From Methanobacterium sp. (GTDB lineage: Archaea; Methanobacteriota; Methanobacteria; Methanobacteriales; Methanobacteriaceae): a stretch of 11,797 nucleotides of DNA. The position numbers and the translations under genes are program-made. The stretch lies in the NCBI GenBank assembly GCA_003151535.1, contig PLXT01000117.1, positions 1-11,797 of the forward strand, read 5' to 3'. The notes under the pieces are model-generated. The model was not told the origin of the DNA. It made no database searches and was given only the letters and a program-made list of their open reading frames with translations. Of this stretch, positions 1 through 6,798 are shown one piece after another (position 1 is the first letter of the stretch; the number at the start of each line of letters is the position of its first letter).

Positions 1-2
1 CA

Positions 3-113
3 CTTCGAGGAAAAAGCTATATACACGAGGATGAAGTACGTAGACCAGGTTCAAAAGCCTATATGAAACAAAAAGAATATGAAAAACAGAAAGAATCACG
101 TCAAGGGAAATAA
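3..113 (+). CDS. C-terminal fragment of an unidentified basic protein
   Basis: An open frame enters from the left edge and gives 36 residues before a TAA stop at 111-113. The visible tail is strongly charged, rich in Lys, Arg and Glu, with a central RRPGSKAY stretch and a KQKEYEKQKES end typical of a disordered or RNA-binding tail. The other two plus frames stop early in this stretch, which supports this one, but the start and any domain lie outside the window. I do not recognise the family. A T-rich stretch follows about 45 bp later, as expected for a transcript end. Confidence 0.45.
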   Translation, partial: LRGKSYIHEDEVRRPGSKAYMKQKEYEKQKESRQGK

Positions 114-157
114 AATAAACCCTTGATCTGATTAAATATAAAACATCAAAATTCCCT

Positions 158-169
158 ATTTTCTTTTTT
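158..169 (+). terminator. T-rich transcription stop after the first gene
   Basis: A pyrimidine run (TTTTCTTTTTT) lies between the plus-strand gene ending at 113 and the convergent minus-strand gene ending at 220. Archaeal termination often uses U-runs without a hairpin. This is inferred from composition and position only. Confidence 0.3.
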
Positions 170-219
170 AATAAATAAAAAGTGTATAAATTTAGTTATT
201 CTAACTATATTTACCCGGT

Positions 220-627
220 TTAATCTGGTTTATTGGTGTTTCTTTTATTTAATCCTACTCCAATAATTGAACCAACAATTCCCAATACAAAGAATATTGC
301 AAATCCAGCAAATGCAGATCCCACGACCAAACCAATTAACAAGGTTTCCTTTGAACCTGTATATCCTGTTGAATATACTAAACTGGTTATCTGGCTACTT
401 GAAAGTAACACTAGTGTAACTGTGGATACGATTCCACCAATACCAGCAGGTATTCCACCATTTACAAGTCCATCAGTGTAACTGCCACCAACCACATATC
501 CTGCAATCAATCCACCAATTACTGGTCCTATAAGATCAACATTTTTTGGTAGATATATCCCACAAATAATGGATATTAAAGTTGTTGCAACAAATGCTGC
601 TCCTATTGCCTTCCAATTTAGTTTCAT
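220..627 (-). CDS. DUF5518-like small glycine-rich membrane protein
   Basis: This 135-residue protein is almost entirely hydrophobic. A first membrane segment lies at about residues 8-26, a Gly-rich pair of segments with GPVIGGLIAGYVVGGSY spans about 34-75, and a last segment lies at about 97-126 before a short polar tail (NKRNTNKPD). The G-x-x-G packing motifs and size fit the DUF5518 family common in methanogens and haloarchaea, whose function is unknown. The ATG follows GGGGTGA, a strong ribosome-binding site, so the start is secure. It lies 38 bp downstream of the gene at 666-926 on the same strand, so the two may be co-transcribed. No catalytic residue pattern is visible. Family assignment is from memory of sequence character. 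Confidence 0.7.
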   Translation of the reverse strand: MKLNWKAIGAAFVATTLISIICGIYLPKNVDLIGPVIGGLIAGYVVGGSYTDGLVNGGIPAGIGGIVSTVTLVLLSSSQITSLVYSTGYTGSKETLLIGLVVGSAFAGFAIFFVLGIVGSIIGVGLNKRNTNKPD

Positions 628-665
628 ATTTTCACCCCTAAAAATAAAATAATTAAATTAATATC

Positions 666-926
666 CTATTTTACAGGTGCATATGGCGGTATTATAAAAT
701 TTCCCTTAGTCTTGATATAAAATCCATTTTTTACCACATAATTGGAAAACCGCTGCACACTAAAATTTGGACCGTCTTGGGATTCATTTTCAGATATATA
801 ACCGTTCAATAGATCTTTAAATTCAAATTCTGTTGCATTTGTTAAGATATCAAAGGGGCGCTGAGTACCCCATACATGTGTAGAATCTATAAAATATCCA
901 TTTAATTTTCCCATTGTAATTTCCAT
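666..926 (-). CDS. hypothetical small soluble protein
   Basis: This 86-residue protein has no recognised family. It has no membrane segment or signal peptide and no cysteines. It is rich in aromatic residues and Asn, with many Phe and Tyr spread along the chain, and ends IIPPYAPVK. The pattern of short alternating stretches suggests a small beta-rich fold, which is only inference. The ATG at 926 is preceded by AGGGGGAA at good spacing, which makes it a credible gene despite its size. A second Met at residue 5 has no better site. It is the first gene of a possible two-gene unit with the membrane protein at 220-627. Confidence 0.6.
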   Translation of the reverse strand: MEITMGKLNGYFIDSTHVWGTQRPFDILTNATEFEFKDLLNGYISENESQDGPNFSVQRFSNYVVKNGFYIKTKGNFIIPPYAPVK

Positions 927-1111
927 TTATAATTCCCCCTAATGATTATAATCTGTATATTTCCAGTATATAATTATAATTATAAATCTTAAAATGTTTA
1001 TTTAAAGCCAAATATCAAATTTAACACTTTAGGATCATGTTCCATTATTAGTTGATGATAATAATCAAAATACATTTCAAATATACATTTTATTATATCC
1101 TTTGTATTGAA

Positions 1112-1127
1112 AATGTTAAATAACATT
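1112..1127. repeat. inverted repeat upstream of fic (AATGTTA-AA-TAACATT)
   Basis: Two perfect 7-bp arms are separated by 2 bp. A near-copy with arms TAATGTT/AACATTA lies at 2404-2418, ahead of the next gene, and both are followed by AAAAT(T)AAG. This pairing suggests a shared operator, perhaps for one regulator. The symmetry is seen; the binding role is inferred. Confidence 0.45.
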
Positions 1128-1200
1128 AAAATAAGTAATTATTTGGTTATTCATGGTCAAAACGGTTTTTATTTTTATATTGAATCATTATAATATTCTA

Positions 1201-1208
1201 TTTATATC
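1201..1208 (+). promoter_or_regulatory. TATA-like box for fic
   Basis: TTTATATC lies 41 bp before the fic ATG. An archaeal start site about 25 bp downstream would give a short leader of roughly 12-15 nt. No strong ribosome-binding site precedes the ATG, so the mRNA may be nearly leaderless. Confidence 0.4.
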
Positions 1209-1241
1209 TTTTACCGGGTTGATGAATATAATAGGATTTAT

Positions 1242-2348
1242 ATGATATTAAATTTAAACAAATCATGTAAGGAGTTGTTAAATTTGTTTTCACCAATATT
1301 CAATTACAATAATAATATTCTTAATAATATATCTGGAATTGAATTTTCTGGAGGTATAATCACCCAAGCTTCACTTATTCCCGAACTTGATTCAACTCTT
1401 AAGAAAAAGGCATATATCCAATCTGTACATGCATCAACAGCCATAGATGGAAATATTTTAACCCTCGATGATGTGAGCAAACTGTTAAATGGATCAGATG
1501 ATGATGATGATAAAGGGAAGAATGAAGTAAGGGATTATGGTTACGTTCTTAAAAATCTCGATAAATATCATGATAATGGGAGAGTAACAGAGGACCTGCT
1601 ACTTGATATGCATAGGGAAATAACAAAAAATGTTTCGGTTGATACACTCCATGGTGGAAAGTATAGGGATGTTGGTATCAATGTCAAGGATATGGACACC
1701 AATAGAGTCAGATTCATACCACCATCAAACATTCATGTCCCCAGATTGATGGATGATTTAATATCATGGATCAATAATTCAAATGAAATTTCTCCCATAC
1801 TGGTTGCTGGCATAGTCCATTATGAATTTCTAAGAATTCACCCATTTATGGGTGGTAATGGTAAAACAGCAAGGGCATTGACAACCTTAATTTTATATAT
1901 AAGAGGATATGACACTAAAGGATATTTAACCCTTGACGAATGTTATAATAATGATATTAATGCCTATTTAAATGCTTTAAAAACTGCAGATGATACCTTT
2001 GATCTAACACACTGGTTAGAATATTTCACAGAAAGTTTCTTATTATCAGTTACAAAGGTTAAAACAGAAGTTCTGAGACTTTTAACTATTTCACCACTAC
2101 CAAATGAGTTAGACAAACAACTTATTTTAAAGGATAATCAGATAAAAATTATCAACTACATCCAAGAATTTGGTCAGATAACCAATAAGGAAACCAAGAT
2201 GATACTGGAAATATCTTCACAGGCATCCCACAACAACCTTAAAAAACTTCAAAAAATGAAGATCATAACCAGAAAGGGATCCGGAAGATCAACCTTCTAC
2301 GTGTTAAACAGAGTCAACGAAAAACTCAGAAAACAGTTGATAAAATAA
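1242..2348 (+). CDS. Fic-domain protein with C-terminal winged helix
   Basis: Fic enzymes usually transfer AMP or another nucleotide-derived group to target hydroxyls. This 368-residue protein has the family layout. A Fic-inhibitory-type helix carries S65-TAI-D69-GN, where canonical proteins have Glu at the position of D69. The N-terminal Fic region includes GGKYRDVGINV (138-148) and RFIPP (157-161). The core motif HPFMGGNGKTAR lies at 200-211. A winged-helix DNA-binding domain spans about 295-356, followed by a basic tail. The canonical core is HPFx(D/E)GNGRxxR, so the metal-binding acid is Gly204 and the first Arg is Lys208, while His200 and Arg211 are kept. An acidic run (residues 86-90) sits between the inhibitory helix and the core. 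The ATG lacks a clear ribosome-binding site. A TTG at 1284 preceded by AAGGAG is an alternative start that would drop 14 residues. The winged helix suggests it can act as a regulator. Activity is uncertain. Confidence 0.88.
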   Translation: MILNLNKSCKELLNLFSPIFNYNNNILNNISGIEFSGGIITQASLIPELDSTLKKKAYIQSVHASTAIDGNILTLDDVSKLLNGSDDDDDKGKNEVRDYGYVLKNLDKYHDNGRVTEDLLLDMHREITKNVSVDTLHGGKYRDVGINVKDMDTNRVRFIPPSNIHVPRLMDDLISWINNSNEISPILVAGIVHYEFLRIHPFMGGNGKTARALTTLILYIRGYDTKGYLTLDECYNNDINAYLNALKTADDTFDLTHWLEYFTESFLLSVTKVKTEVLRLLTISPLPNELDKQLILKDNQIKIINYIQEFGQITNKETKMILEISSQASHNNLKKLQKMKIITRKGSGRSTFYVLNRVNEKLRKQLIK

Positions 2349-2385
2349 GACAGTAAACATACGATGTTCTAATTGATGGTAAATT

Positions 2386-2394
2386 TTTATATAA
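2386..2394 (+). promoter_or_regulatory. TATA-like box for the zinc-ribbon gene
   Basis: TTTATATAA lies about 40 bp after the fic stop and 91 bp before the next ATG. A start site about 25 bp downstream would fall inside the inverted repeat at 2404-2418, consistent with repression by a bound protein. Inferred from sequence only. Confidence 0.4.
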
Positions 2395-2403
2395 CTTACA
2401 AAA

Positions 2404-2418
2404 TAATGTTTAACATTA
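2404..2418. repeat. inverted repeat downstream of fic (TAATGTT-T-AACATTA)
   Basis: Two perfect 7-bp arms surround one base. It resembles the repeat at 1112-1127 ahead of fic, including the AAAATTAAG that follows. It would overlap the expected transcription start of the 2485 gene. Confidence 0.45.
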
Positions 2419-2484
2419 AAATTAAGAATAAAAATCTTATGTGTGGATTTAAATAAAAATATCTAATATTCTCAGGTGAAATTA

Positions 2485-3188
2485 ATGGGATATTTAGTCG
2501 GTGAAAAATGTGGAGGATACTACCAACTCCAAAAAGGAGAATCACCAGAAGACTTTGACAATTGTCAATGCGGTGGGAAACTAAGATACATTGATGATCT
2601 TGAAGAGTATCCCAACAACAATAAAAATTTAACAGACAATTCACTGGTTCAGCAATCTTATCCCCCAGAAGATCCCGATGGATTATCTGATTCTCAAATA
2701 ACAAATCCTGAAATGAACGTACTATATACTGAAACAATTGCTTTGAGATGGTTATTAATCTTCTTCATATTTATCTTTGTATTTTTTGTTGGTCTACTTT
2801 TATATCAGAGTTTAGTTATTCCAAGTGAAGTAAATCCTTTAATTAATATCATACTGGCCATAGTAGTCGTATCTATACTTTTTTCTGTAAATTTTATTAT
2901 ATTACGCACAAAAATTACACAAGAATACCTATCAGTATCTTGTGGTATATTTAAACATATTACACCATGGAAAGATATTACAGCTGCCGTTTAGATAATT
3001 CCATAGAATTTAATGGTTATGGTATACGCTATGGTAGAATTAATGGAGAAAGGGTTCAGGGATATGTTATGGGAAATCCAAAGGTAATAATCTCACTGAA
3101 TAAAGGTAAATACCGAAATTTTATGTTTACAACCAAAAATCCAGAGGAACTCGTCTTGTTAATAAGAAAACAAATTGGTTTAAGTTAA
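2485..3188 (+). pseudogene. zinc-ribbon / two-TM / PH-like membrane protein, frameshifted
   Basis: Reading starts at ATG 2485, five bases after a GGTGA site; a GTG at 2476 lies inside that site and is less likely. Residues 1-36 form a zinc-ribbon-like start with GYYQLQKGESPEDFDNCQCGG, common in methanobacterial membrane proteins. Membrane segments lie at about 88-108 and 119-140. A PH-like beta domain then begins (IFKHITPWKDI) and the frame stops with TAG at 2992-2994. The remaining domain continues in the -1 frame from the TTA at 2991 (LDNSIEFNGYGIRYGR) to the TAA at 3188, restoring about 234 residues. One missing T in the GTTTAG stretch explains the break. The usual first zinc Cys appears as Gly6, leaving Cys9, Cys27 and Cys29. 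It could be a pseudogene or a sequencing error. The role is unknown; similar proteins are integral membrane proteins. Confidence 0.75.
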
Positions 3189-3252
3189 GATAAAAAGATT
3201 TTAAGGATATGTATTTAAAAATATGTTATTTTTTTAAGGAGCGTTATAGTTA

Positions 3253-4032
3253 ATGGTTTTTGATCTGCATTTAATCCTTCTTCCAATCTTTGGTTTTATA
3301 ATTGGCGCATTTGTAACCACTATAGGTGGTGGAGGTGGAGTTTTCTACGTACCAGTACTAACCCTGTTTTTCAATATTTCAACACAGCTTGCAGTTGCAA
3401 CATCCCTTGCAGCTGTACTACCCACCACCATAATGGGTGCATTGAGCCACCATAGGCTTGGTCATGTGAACATACGTTTAGGTCTAATCTTTGGTATCGG
3501 AGGAGTAGCAGGAACATTACTTGGCGCTTACATGGCTAATAAAATACCATCAATCCTTTTAAGAAAGATCTTTGGGATTTTTCTATTGATAATGACCGTT
3601 CCAATGATAATTAATGCTCTTAAAAGAAGAAAAAAATCCTACAAAGAAAATGAAAGCGTAGAACTGACAGGAAACAAGACATTTTTAGGCTCACTCTTTG
3701 GTGTGGTCTCAGGGACCATGGCAGGACTTTTTGGAATTAGTGGAACACCCCCAGTTACCACAGGTTTATACATTTTTGGGCTTCCAGCCGTGGCCGTGGT
3801 TGGCACTTCATTGTTTGTACTCACATTCAACGCTGTTTCAGGCCTTTCAGGATATTATCTCTTGGGACAGTTCAACTTGACACTTATCATCCTTTTAGGT
3901 GGTGGAGGAGCATTAGGAGCATTTATTGCACCTTATATTGTAAAAAGAATAGATGAACAAACCATTGAAAAGATATATGCCCCTCTTCTTGTGAGTTTGA
4001 ATCTAATAATAAGTTTTGCAATGATTCTATAA
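3253..4032 (+). CDS. TauE/SafE-family membrane permease
   Basis: This 259-residue protein is predicted to have about eight membrane segments in two repeated halves. The first half carries IGGGGGVFYVPVL (about 24-36) and the second GLFGISGTPPVTTG (about 158-171), the duplicated Gly/Pro-rich loops typical of the TauE/SafE (DUF81) family. Members move sulfur-containing or other organic anions across the cell membrane; the substrate here cannot be read from sequence. A charged linker (KRRKKSYKENES, about 124-135) separates the halves, as is usual. AAGGAG at 3236-3241 precedes the ATG by 11 bp, slightly long. The gene is complete and converges on the tspO remnant with an A/T hairpin between them. 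No sulfur-metabolism neighbour is visible. Confidence 0.88.
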   Translation: MVFDLHLILLPIFGFIIGAFVTTIGGGGGVFYVPVLTLFFNISTQLAVATSLAAVLPTTIMGALSHHRLGHVNIRLGLIFGIGGVAGTLLGAYMANKIPSILLRKIFGIFLLIMTVPMIINALKRRKKSYKENESVELTGNKTFLGSLFGVVSGTMAGLFGISGTPPVTTGLYIFGLPAVAVVGTSLFVLTFNAVSGLSGYYLLGQFNLTLIILLGGGGALGAFIAPYIVKRIDEQTIEKIYAPLLVSLNLIISFAMIL

Positions 4033-4086
4033 AATTAATGCATTAAATATCATTCTTTTTATATTCAAGGATATTTCAATCCCAAA

Positions 4087-4119
4087 ACAAAAAAATATTA
4101 AAAAAAAATAGTTTTTTTT
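4087..4119. terminator. bidirectional A/T hairpin and T-run between convergent genes
   Basis: Eight A at 4101-4108 can pair with eight T at 4112-4119 around the loop TAG. A further A-rich run lies on the left and is T-rich on the minus strand. It sits between the ends of the TauE-like gene and the tspO remnant, so it may end transcripts from both sides. Confidence 0.45.
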
Positions 4120-4533
4120 ATGGATTGAGTATAAACAGATTGTACTGAAGGTACGATGCAATACCAACCCAGACTAGGTATGGTATGAGTAGAAGCCCTG
4201 CAGGTCTATAGATACGATAAAATACAAAGATATTGATGAGTATCGCTATCCATAATATCAGTACCATTATTAATCCGCCAAATATGCTATGGCTTCCAAA
4301 AAAGACTAATGACCAGAGAACATTTATGCCCAACTGCACAGCAAACACTATGATAGCTATCTGCACGTCTTTTCTACCTAAACCCTTTCTCCAGATTAGA
4401 ATAGTGAAGTTCCGATTAGAACATATAATACACTCCATATTGGACCAACAGCCCAATTTGGAGGTGTCCATCCCGGTTTACTTGGACAAGTAGTGTAAAA
4501 CTTTTGGTACTTCACTATAAATATATATTGCAT
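4118..4533 (-). pseudogene. tspO: TspO/MBR remnant, 5'-truncated and frameshifted
   Basis: TspO is a five-helix membrane protein that binds tetrapyrroles and lipids. The recognisable part starts with FYTT..SKPGWTPPNWAVGP and continues IWSVLYVLIGTSLF before a TAA at 4398-4396. The -1 frame from CTA at 4399 resumes LIWRKGLGRKDVQ and runs on through QLGINVLWSLVFFG and LLIPYLVWVGIASYLQYN to the stop at 4118. One lost base therefore splits the gene. The first helix, about 40 residues in normal TspO, is absent: the frame is closed by TAA just upstream of an ATG at 4533, the other frames give no helix, and the DNA there is the promoter and start of the divergent gene at 4552. This is a real 5' truncation, not only a reading error. 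Loss of function is very likely. Confidence 0.8.
4515..4527 (+). promoter_or_regulatory. TATA-like box for the methyltransferase gene
   Basis: TATAAATATATAT lies about 25-37 bp before the ATG at 4552. A start site at the usual distance falls close to the GGGTG ribosome-binding site, giving a very short leader. It overlaps the broken 5' end of the tspO remnant. Confidence 0.4.
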
Positions 4534-4551
4534 AAATTAGGGTGTAATTTT

Positions 4552-5139
4552 ATGATACCTGGTTTGAAATCATTTGAATCATTGGTGTTCCTTCTGGCAA
4601 TTATTCTATGGATCTTAACCGAATATATTGGTATCACCATAATTCCATATTTACGACGTCATGGAACTGAAATAAAGAAAGAAGACAGGGGATCTCGTTT
4701 ATTATTATCGTTAAGCATGTATATCTCTGTTATTGTTGCATTTTACTTTACATTTCATGATATTGCACCTCTATCCACATGGACTTTTTATCTGGGTATC
4801 CTTTTAACGATCCTAGGAATTTTCATCCGCCAGTGGTCCATAGCCGTACTTGGAGTTTTCTTTTCAGTAGATGTTGGTATTCAAAAAGGACAAGAAGTTG
4901 TGAAAAGGGGACCCTACAAACTGGTAAGACATCTATCATATACAGGATTACTTTTAACTTTAATAGGTATAGGATTAGCATTGCAATCATGGGCAGCTGT
5001 TATCATAATGGTTTTAGGATTTAGTCTAACCTTTGGTTATCGAATTCACATAGAGGAGAAATTATTAATTTCTAAACTTAATGGTGAGTATATCAAGTAT
5101 ATGGCCAAAACAAAAAGACTCATTCCATATATCTTCTGA
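4552..5139 (+). CDS. isoprenylcysteine carboxyl methyltransferase-like membrane protein
   Basis: This 195-residue membrane protein has about five hydrophobic segments (about 9-32, 49-68, 76-98, 131-145 and 146-162). Its conserved C-terminal part contains RGPYKLVRHLSYTG (119-132) and, further on, EEKLL with a Y..YM...KRLIP ending. This matches the ICMT/PEMT-like family, S-adenosylmethionine-dependent methyltransferases acting on membrane-bound substrates. The usual RHPxY motif reads R126-H-L-S-Y130, with Leu replacing the near-invariant Pro. Archaea of this type lack a known prenylated CAAX substrate, so the true substrate is unknown. The ATG at 4552 follows GGGTG; an upstream ATG at 4504 overlaps the TATA box and is unlikely. 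The gene is complete and appears monocistronic, diverging from the tspO remnant. Confidence 0.82.
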   Translation: MIPGLKSFESLVFLLAIILWILTEYIGITIIPYLRRHGTEIKKEDRGSRLLLSLSMYISVIVAFYFTFHDIAPLSTWTFYLGILLTILGIFIRQWSIAVLGVFFSVDVGIQKGQEVVKRGPYKLVRHLSYTGLLLTLIGIGLALQSWAAVIIMVLGFSLTFGYRIHIEEKLLISKLNGEYIKYMAKTKRLIPYIF

Positions 5140-5192
5140 ATTATCGTACAATAATCCTACGGGGATGCTTAAAAATAAATGATAAAAATTAA

Positions 5193-6304
5193 TTAAAAAT
5201 AATCTGTATATTCACCATCTACATCGTATGGTAATGTGAAATAGAATGTAGATCCTTCTCCTAGTCCAGATTCTACCCATATCTGTCCATTGTGTTGGTG
5301 GACTATTTTTTATGCAATTGCAAGTCCTATCCCGGTACCATCAAACTCGTCCATCGTATGAAGTCTTTGGAATATGATAAATATTCTATCTAAATATTTT
5401 GTTGACATTCCTATTCCATTATCTTTTATAGAGAAAAGATAATGATTATCTTCTTTTTTTGCAGATATATCGATTTTAGGAGTTTTATCGCTACGATATT
5501 TAATTGAGTTACTTATAAGATTTTGTAATAATAGAACTAATAATTCTGCATCACCCTTAATGGTAGGTAAAGAACCATGGGTTATAATTGCTTTATTTTC
5601 ATCGATAGGTACCTTCAAATTAATTAAAGTTTGCTCTAAAACTAATTCACTATTAACGGGTAGAAATGTAACTTTTTTTCTTGTTACTTGCGAATATTGT
5701 AAAAGGTCTTTAATCATGTTGTCCAATCGTTTAGCTCCATCAACAGCATATCCAATAAATTCATTGGCATCATTATCCAATTGCTCTGTATATCTTCGCT
5801 CAAGTAACTGGAGAAAGCTTGTTATCATCCTTAATGGTTCACGCAAATCATGGGAAGCCACATATGCAAACTGTTCTAATTCCTGATTAGAACGGGCCAA
5901 ATTTCTTATATTTTCACTTAGTTTCAGTTCGATTTCCTTTCTTTCGGTTATATCCTAGTTGGTACCCAAAATTAAACTTGGTTTTCCACATTCATCAAAT
6001 TCTGCAACTTCAGCCAATGTACTCAAGACGCGTATCGAACCATTGTCTAAAATTATTTTAAAATCAAAATCATGAGACTTTCCAGTAGATAACAGTTGAT
6101 CAACATTTTGGTTTACATATTCTTCATCTTCAGGATGCACAAAATCAGCAAATGAGTCAAAACTCGGAGTGAACTTATTTGGGGCTACATCATAAATTGA
6201 ATACAGTTCATTAGACCAAATAACTTCACTGGTTTTAACATTCCATAATTCATCCCTGGTTTTTGGTTTAGAATCTTTACTACCATTATTGAATCACTTT
6301 TCAT
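5193..6304 (-). pseudogene. PAS domain sensor histidine kinase with three lesions
   Basis: Joined frames give a PAS domain (TRDELWNVKTSEVIWSNELY through HPEDEEY to LILGTN), a DITERK linker, a HisKA helix pair with the phospho-acceptor box SHDLREPLRM, and an ATPase domain with N-box NLISNSIKYRSD, a DNGIGM box and GTGIGLAIA. The ATG at 6304 overlaps the kaiB stop (ATGA), which implies translational coupling. Three breaks are seen. One base is lost shortly after the start (about 6285-6295), since the PAS frame is closed by TGA at 6296-6294. An amber TAG at 5957-5955 stands where Gln is usual before DITERK. An ochre TAA at 5312-5310 stands where Lys is usual in LAIAKKIV. Beyond it the frame continues KIVHQHNGQIWVESG to TAA at 5193. 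The two stops look like substitutions (CAG to TAG, AAA to TAA). Intact, it would autophosphorylate and signal from cytosolic input; its KaiB neighbour suggests a SasA-like partner, which is inference. Confidence 0.85.
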
Positions 6305-6639
6305 TCTGATTTCCTTATGTCTAATCCAATAAGGATTCTCTCTTTATCTGACAAATCTCCTACAAATCTTCGGACAGGTAAAGGTAATTCTTTAACTAAT
6401 GTAGGTACTGCTATTATTTTACCTTCTTTAGCAAATATTGGCTGCTGATAGATATCTATAACTTCAATATCACATTCAGAATCAATATGTTCTTCACATA
6501 GTTCTCTCAAATTTTCAATTGCATTTTTAGATTTAGGGTGGATACCAGCCACCAAAAGACACATTACAAGTTTTTCACCTTTTTTAGAGGTTTCAAGAGC
6601 TTCTTCAAACTCATCAAATTTATTGGTTTTTTCATCCAT
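6301..6639 (-). CDS. kaiB: KaiB-family protein
   Basis: This complete 112-residue protein has a short charged N-terminal extension (1-22) and a full KaiB domain. The thioredoxin-like first strand and helix read LVMCLLVAGIHPKSKNAIENL (positions 24-44). The diagnostic second half has IDIYQQPIFAKEGKIIAVP, TLVKELPLPVRR and VGDLSDKERILIGLDI. In cyanobacteria KaiB switches fold to bind KaiC and the SasA kinase. Archaeal KaiB proteins accompany KaiC-like ATPases and PAS kinases, but their clock function is mostly untested. No kaiC lies in this window. The ATG follows TTGGGGT. Its stop overlaps the start of the PAS kinase, and a decayed second kaiB copy lies directly upstream. It is the only intact member of this cluster, which suggests it is still selected, perhaps through a partner elsewhere. 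Confidence 0.9.
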   Translation of the reverse strand: MDEKTNKFDEFEEALETSKKGEKLVMCLLVAGIHPKSKNAIENLRELCEEHIDSECDIEVIDIYQQPIFAKEGKIIAVPTLVKELPLPVRRFVGDLSDKERILIGLDIRKSE

Positions 6640-6640
6640 T

Positions 6641-6798
6641 TTTTACCCCAAGAAGCCTTAGATTTTTCTTTTATTTTTTTTATATCCAATCCACTAATAC
6701 TTTTTCTTCATTGAATAGCGTTCATATTATCTTATTTTAGGTTCTGGAAGATTTCTTACTAGTACAGGAATTGCTAAACTCTGATCATCTTCTGCTAT
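6641..6798 (-). pseudogene. C-terminal half of a second, decayed kaiB
   Basis: Three minus-strand frames read in turn give IAEDDQSLAIPVLVRNLPEP (from 6798), KIR, then II, a stop (TGA 6724-6722) and TLFNEEKVLV, then GLDIKKIKEKSKASWGKK (from 6692). This matches the KaiB second half (AEEDKILATPTL, LPPPVRRIIGDL, EKVLIGLDL in the cyanobacterial protein) and the intact neighbour. The lesions are a base lost at about 6798, a frame change at about 6730, Gly to TGA at 6724, and a base lost at about 6692. The N-terminal half is absent. The fragment follows the PAS fragment directly and precedes the intact kaiB. It is a dead copy from an ancient duplication or fusion. Confidence 0.7.

Larger units (their letters stand above)
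927..1241. other. divergent intergenic region, AT-rich
   Basis: This stretch of about 315 bp lies between the minus-strand gene starting at 926 and the plus-strand fic gene. It contains an AT-rich possible TATA region for the minus-strand gene near 965-990, an inverted repeat at 1112-1127, and a TATA-like box for fic at 1201-1208. I see no convincing small ORF with a ribosome-binding site and no RNA gene. Confidence 0.55.

Noticed and set aside
1497..1514. DDDDDK stretch in the Fic protein as a specific protease site
   Set aside because: It resembles an enterokinase site by chance; it is a low-complexity acidic linker coded by GAT repeats, and no such protease is relevant here.
2985..2995. 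Programmed -1 frameshifting in the zinc-ribbon/PH-like gene
   Set aside because: There is no slippery heptamer of the usual X-XXY-YYZ form and no clear following stem. Similar breaks occur in other genes of the window.
3639..3880. Two overlapping open frames within the permease gene
   Set aside because: Both are shadows of the conserved TauE/SafE frame, with compositions unlike real proteins.
5955..5957. The amber codon in the kinase read as pyrrolysine
   Set aside because: TAG is used as an ordinary stop by neighbouring genes (for example at 666, 8899 and 10796), the kinase also has an ochre stop and a frameshift, and Gln is the usual residue here, so a CAG-to-TAG change is simpler.
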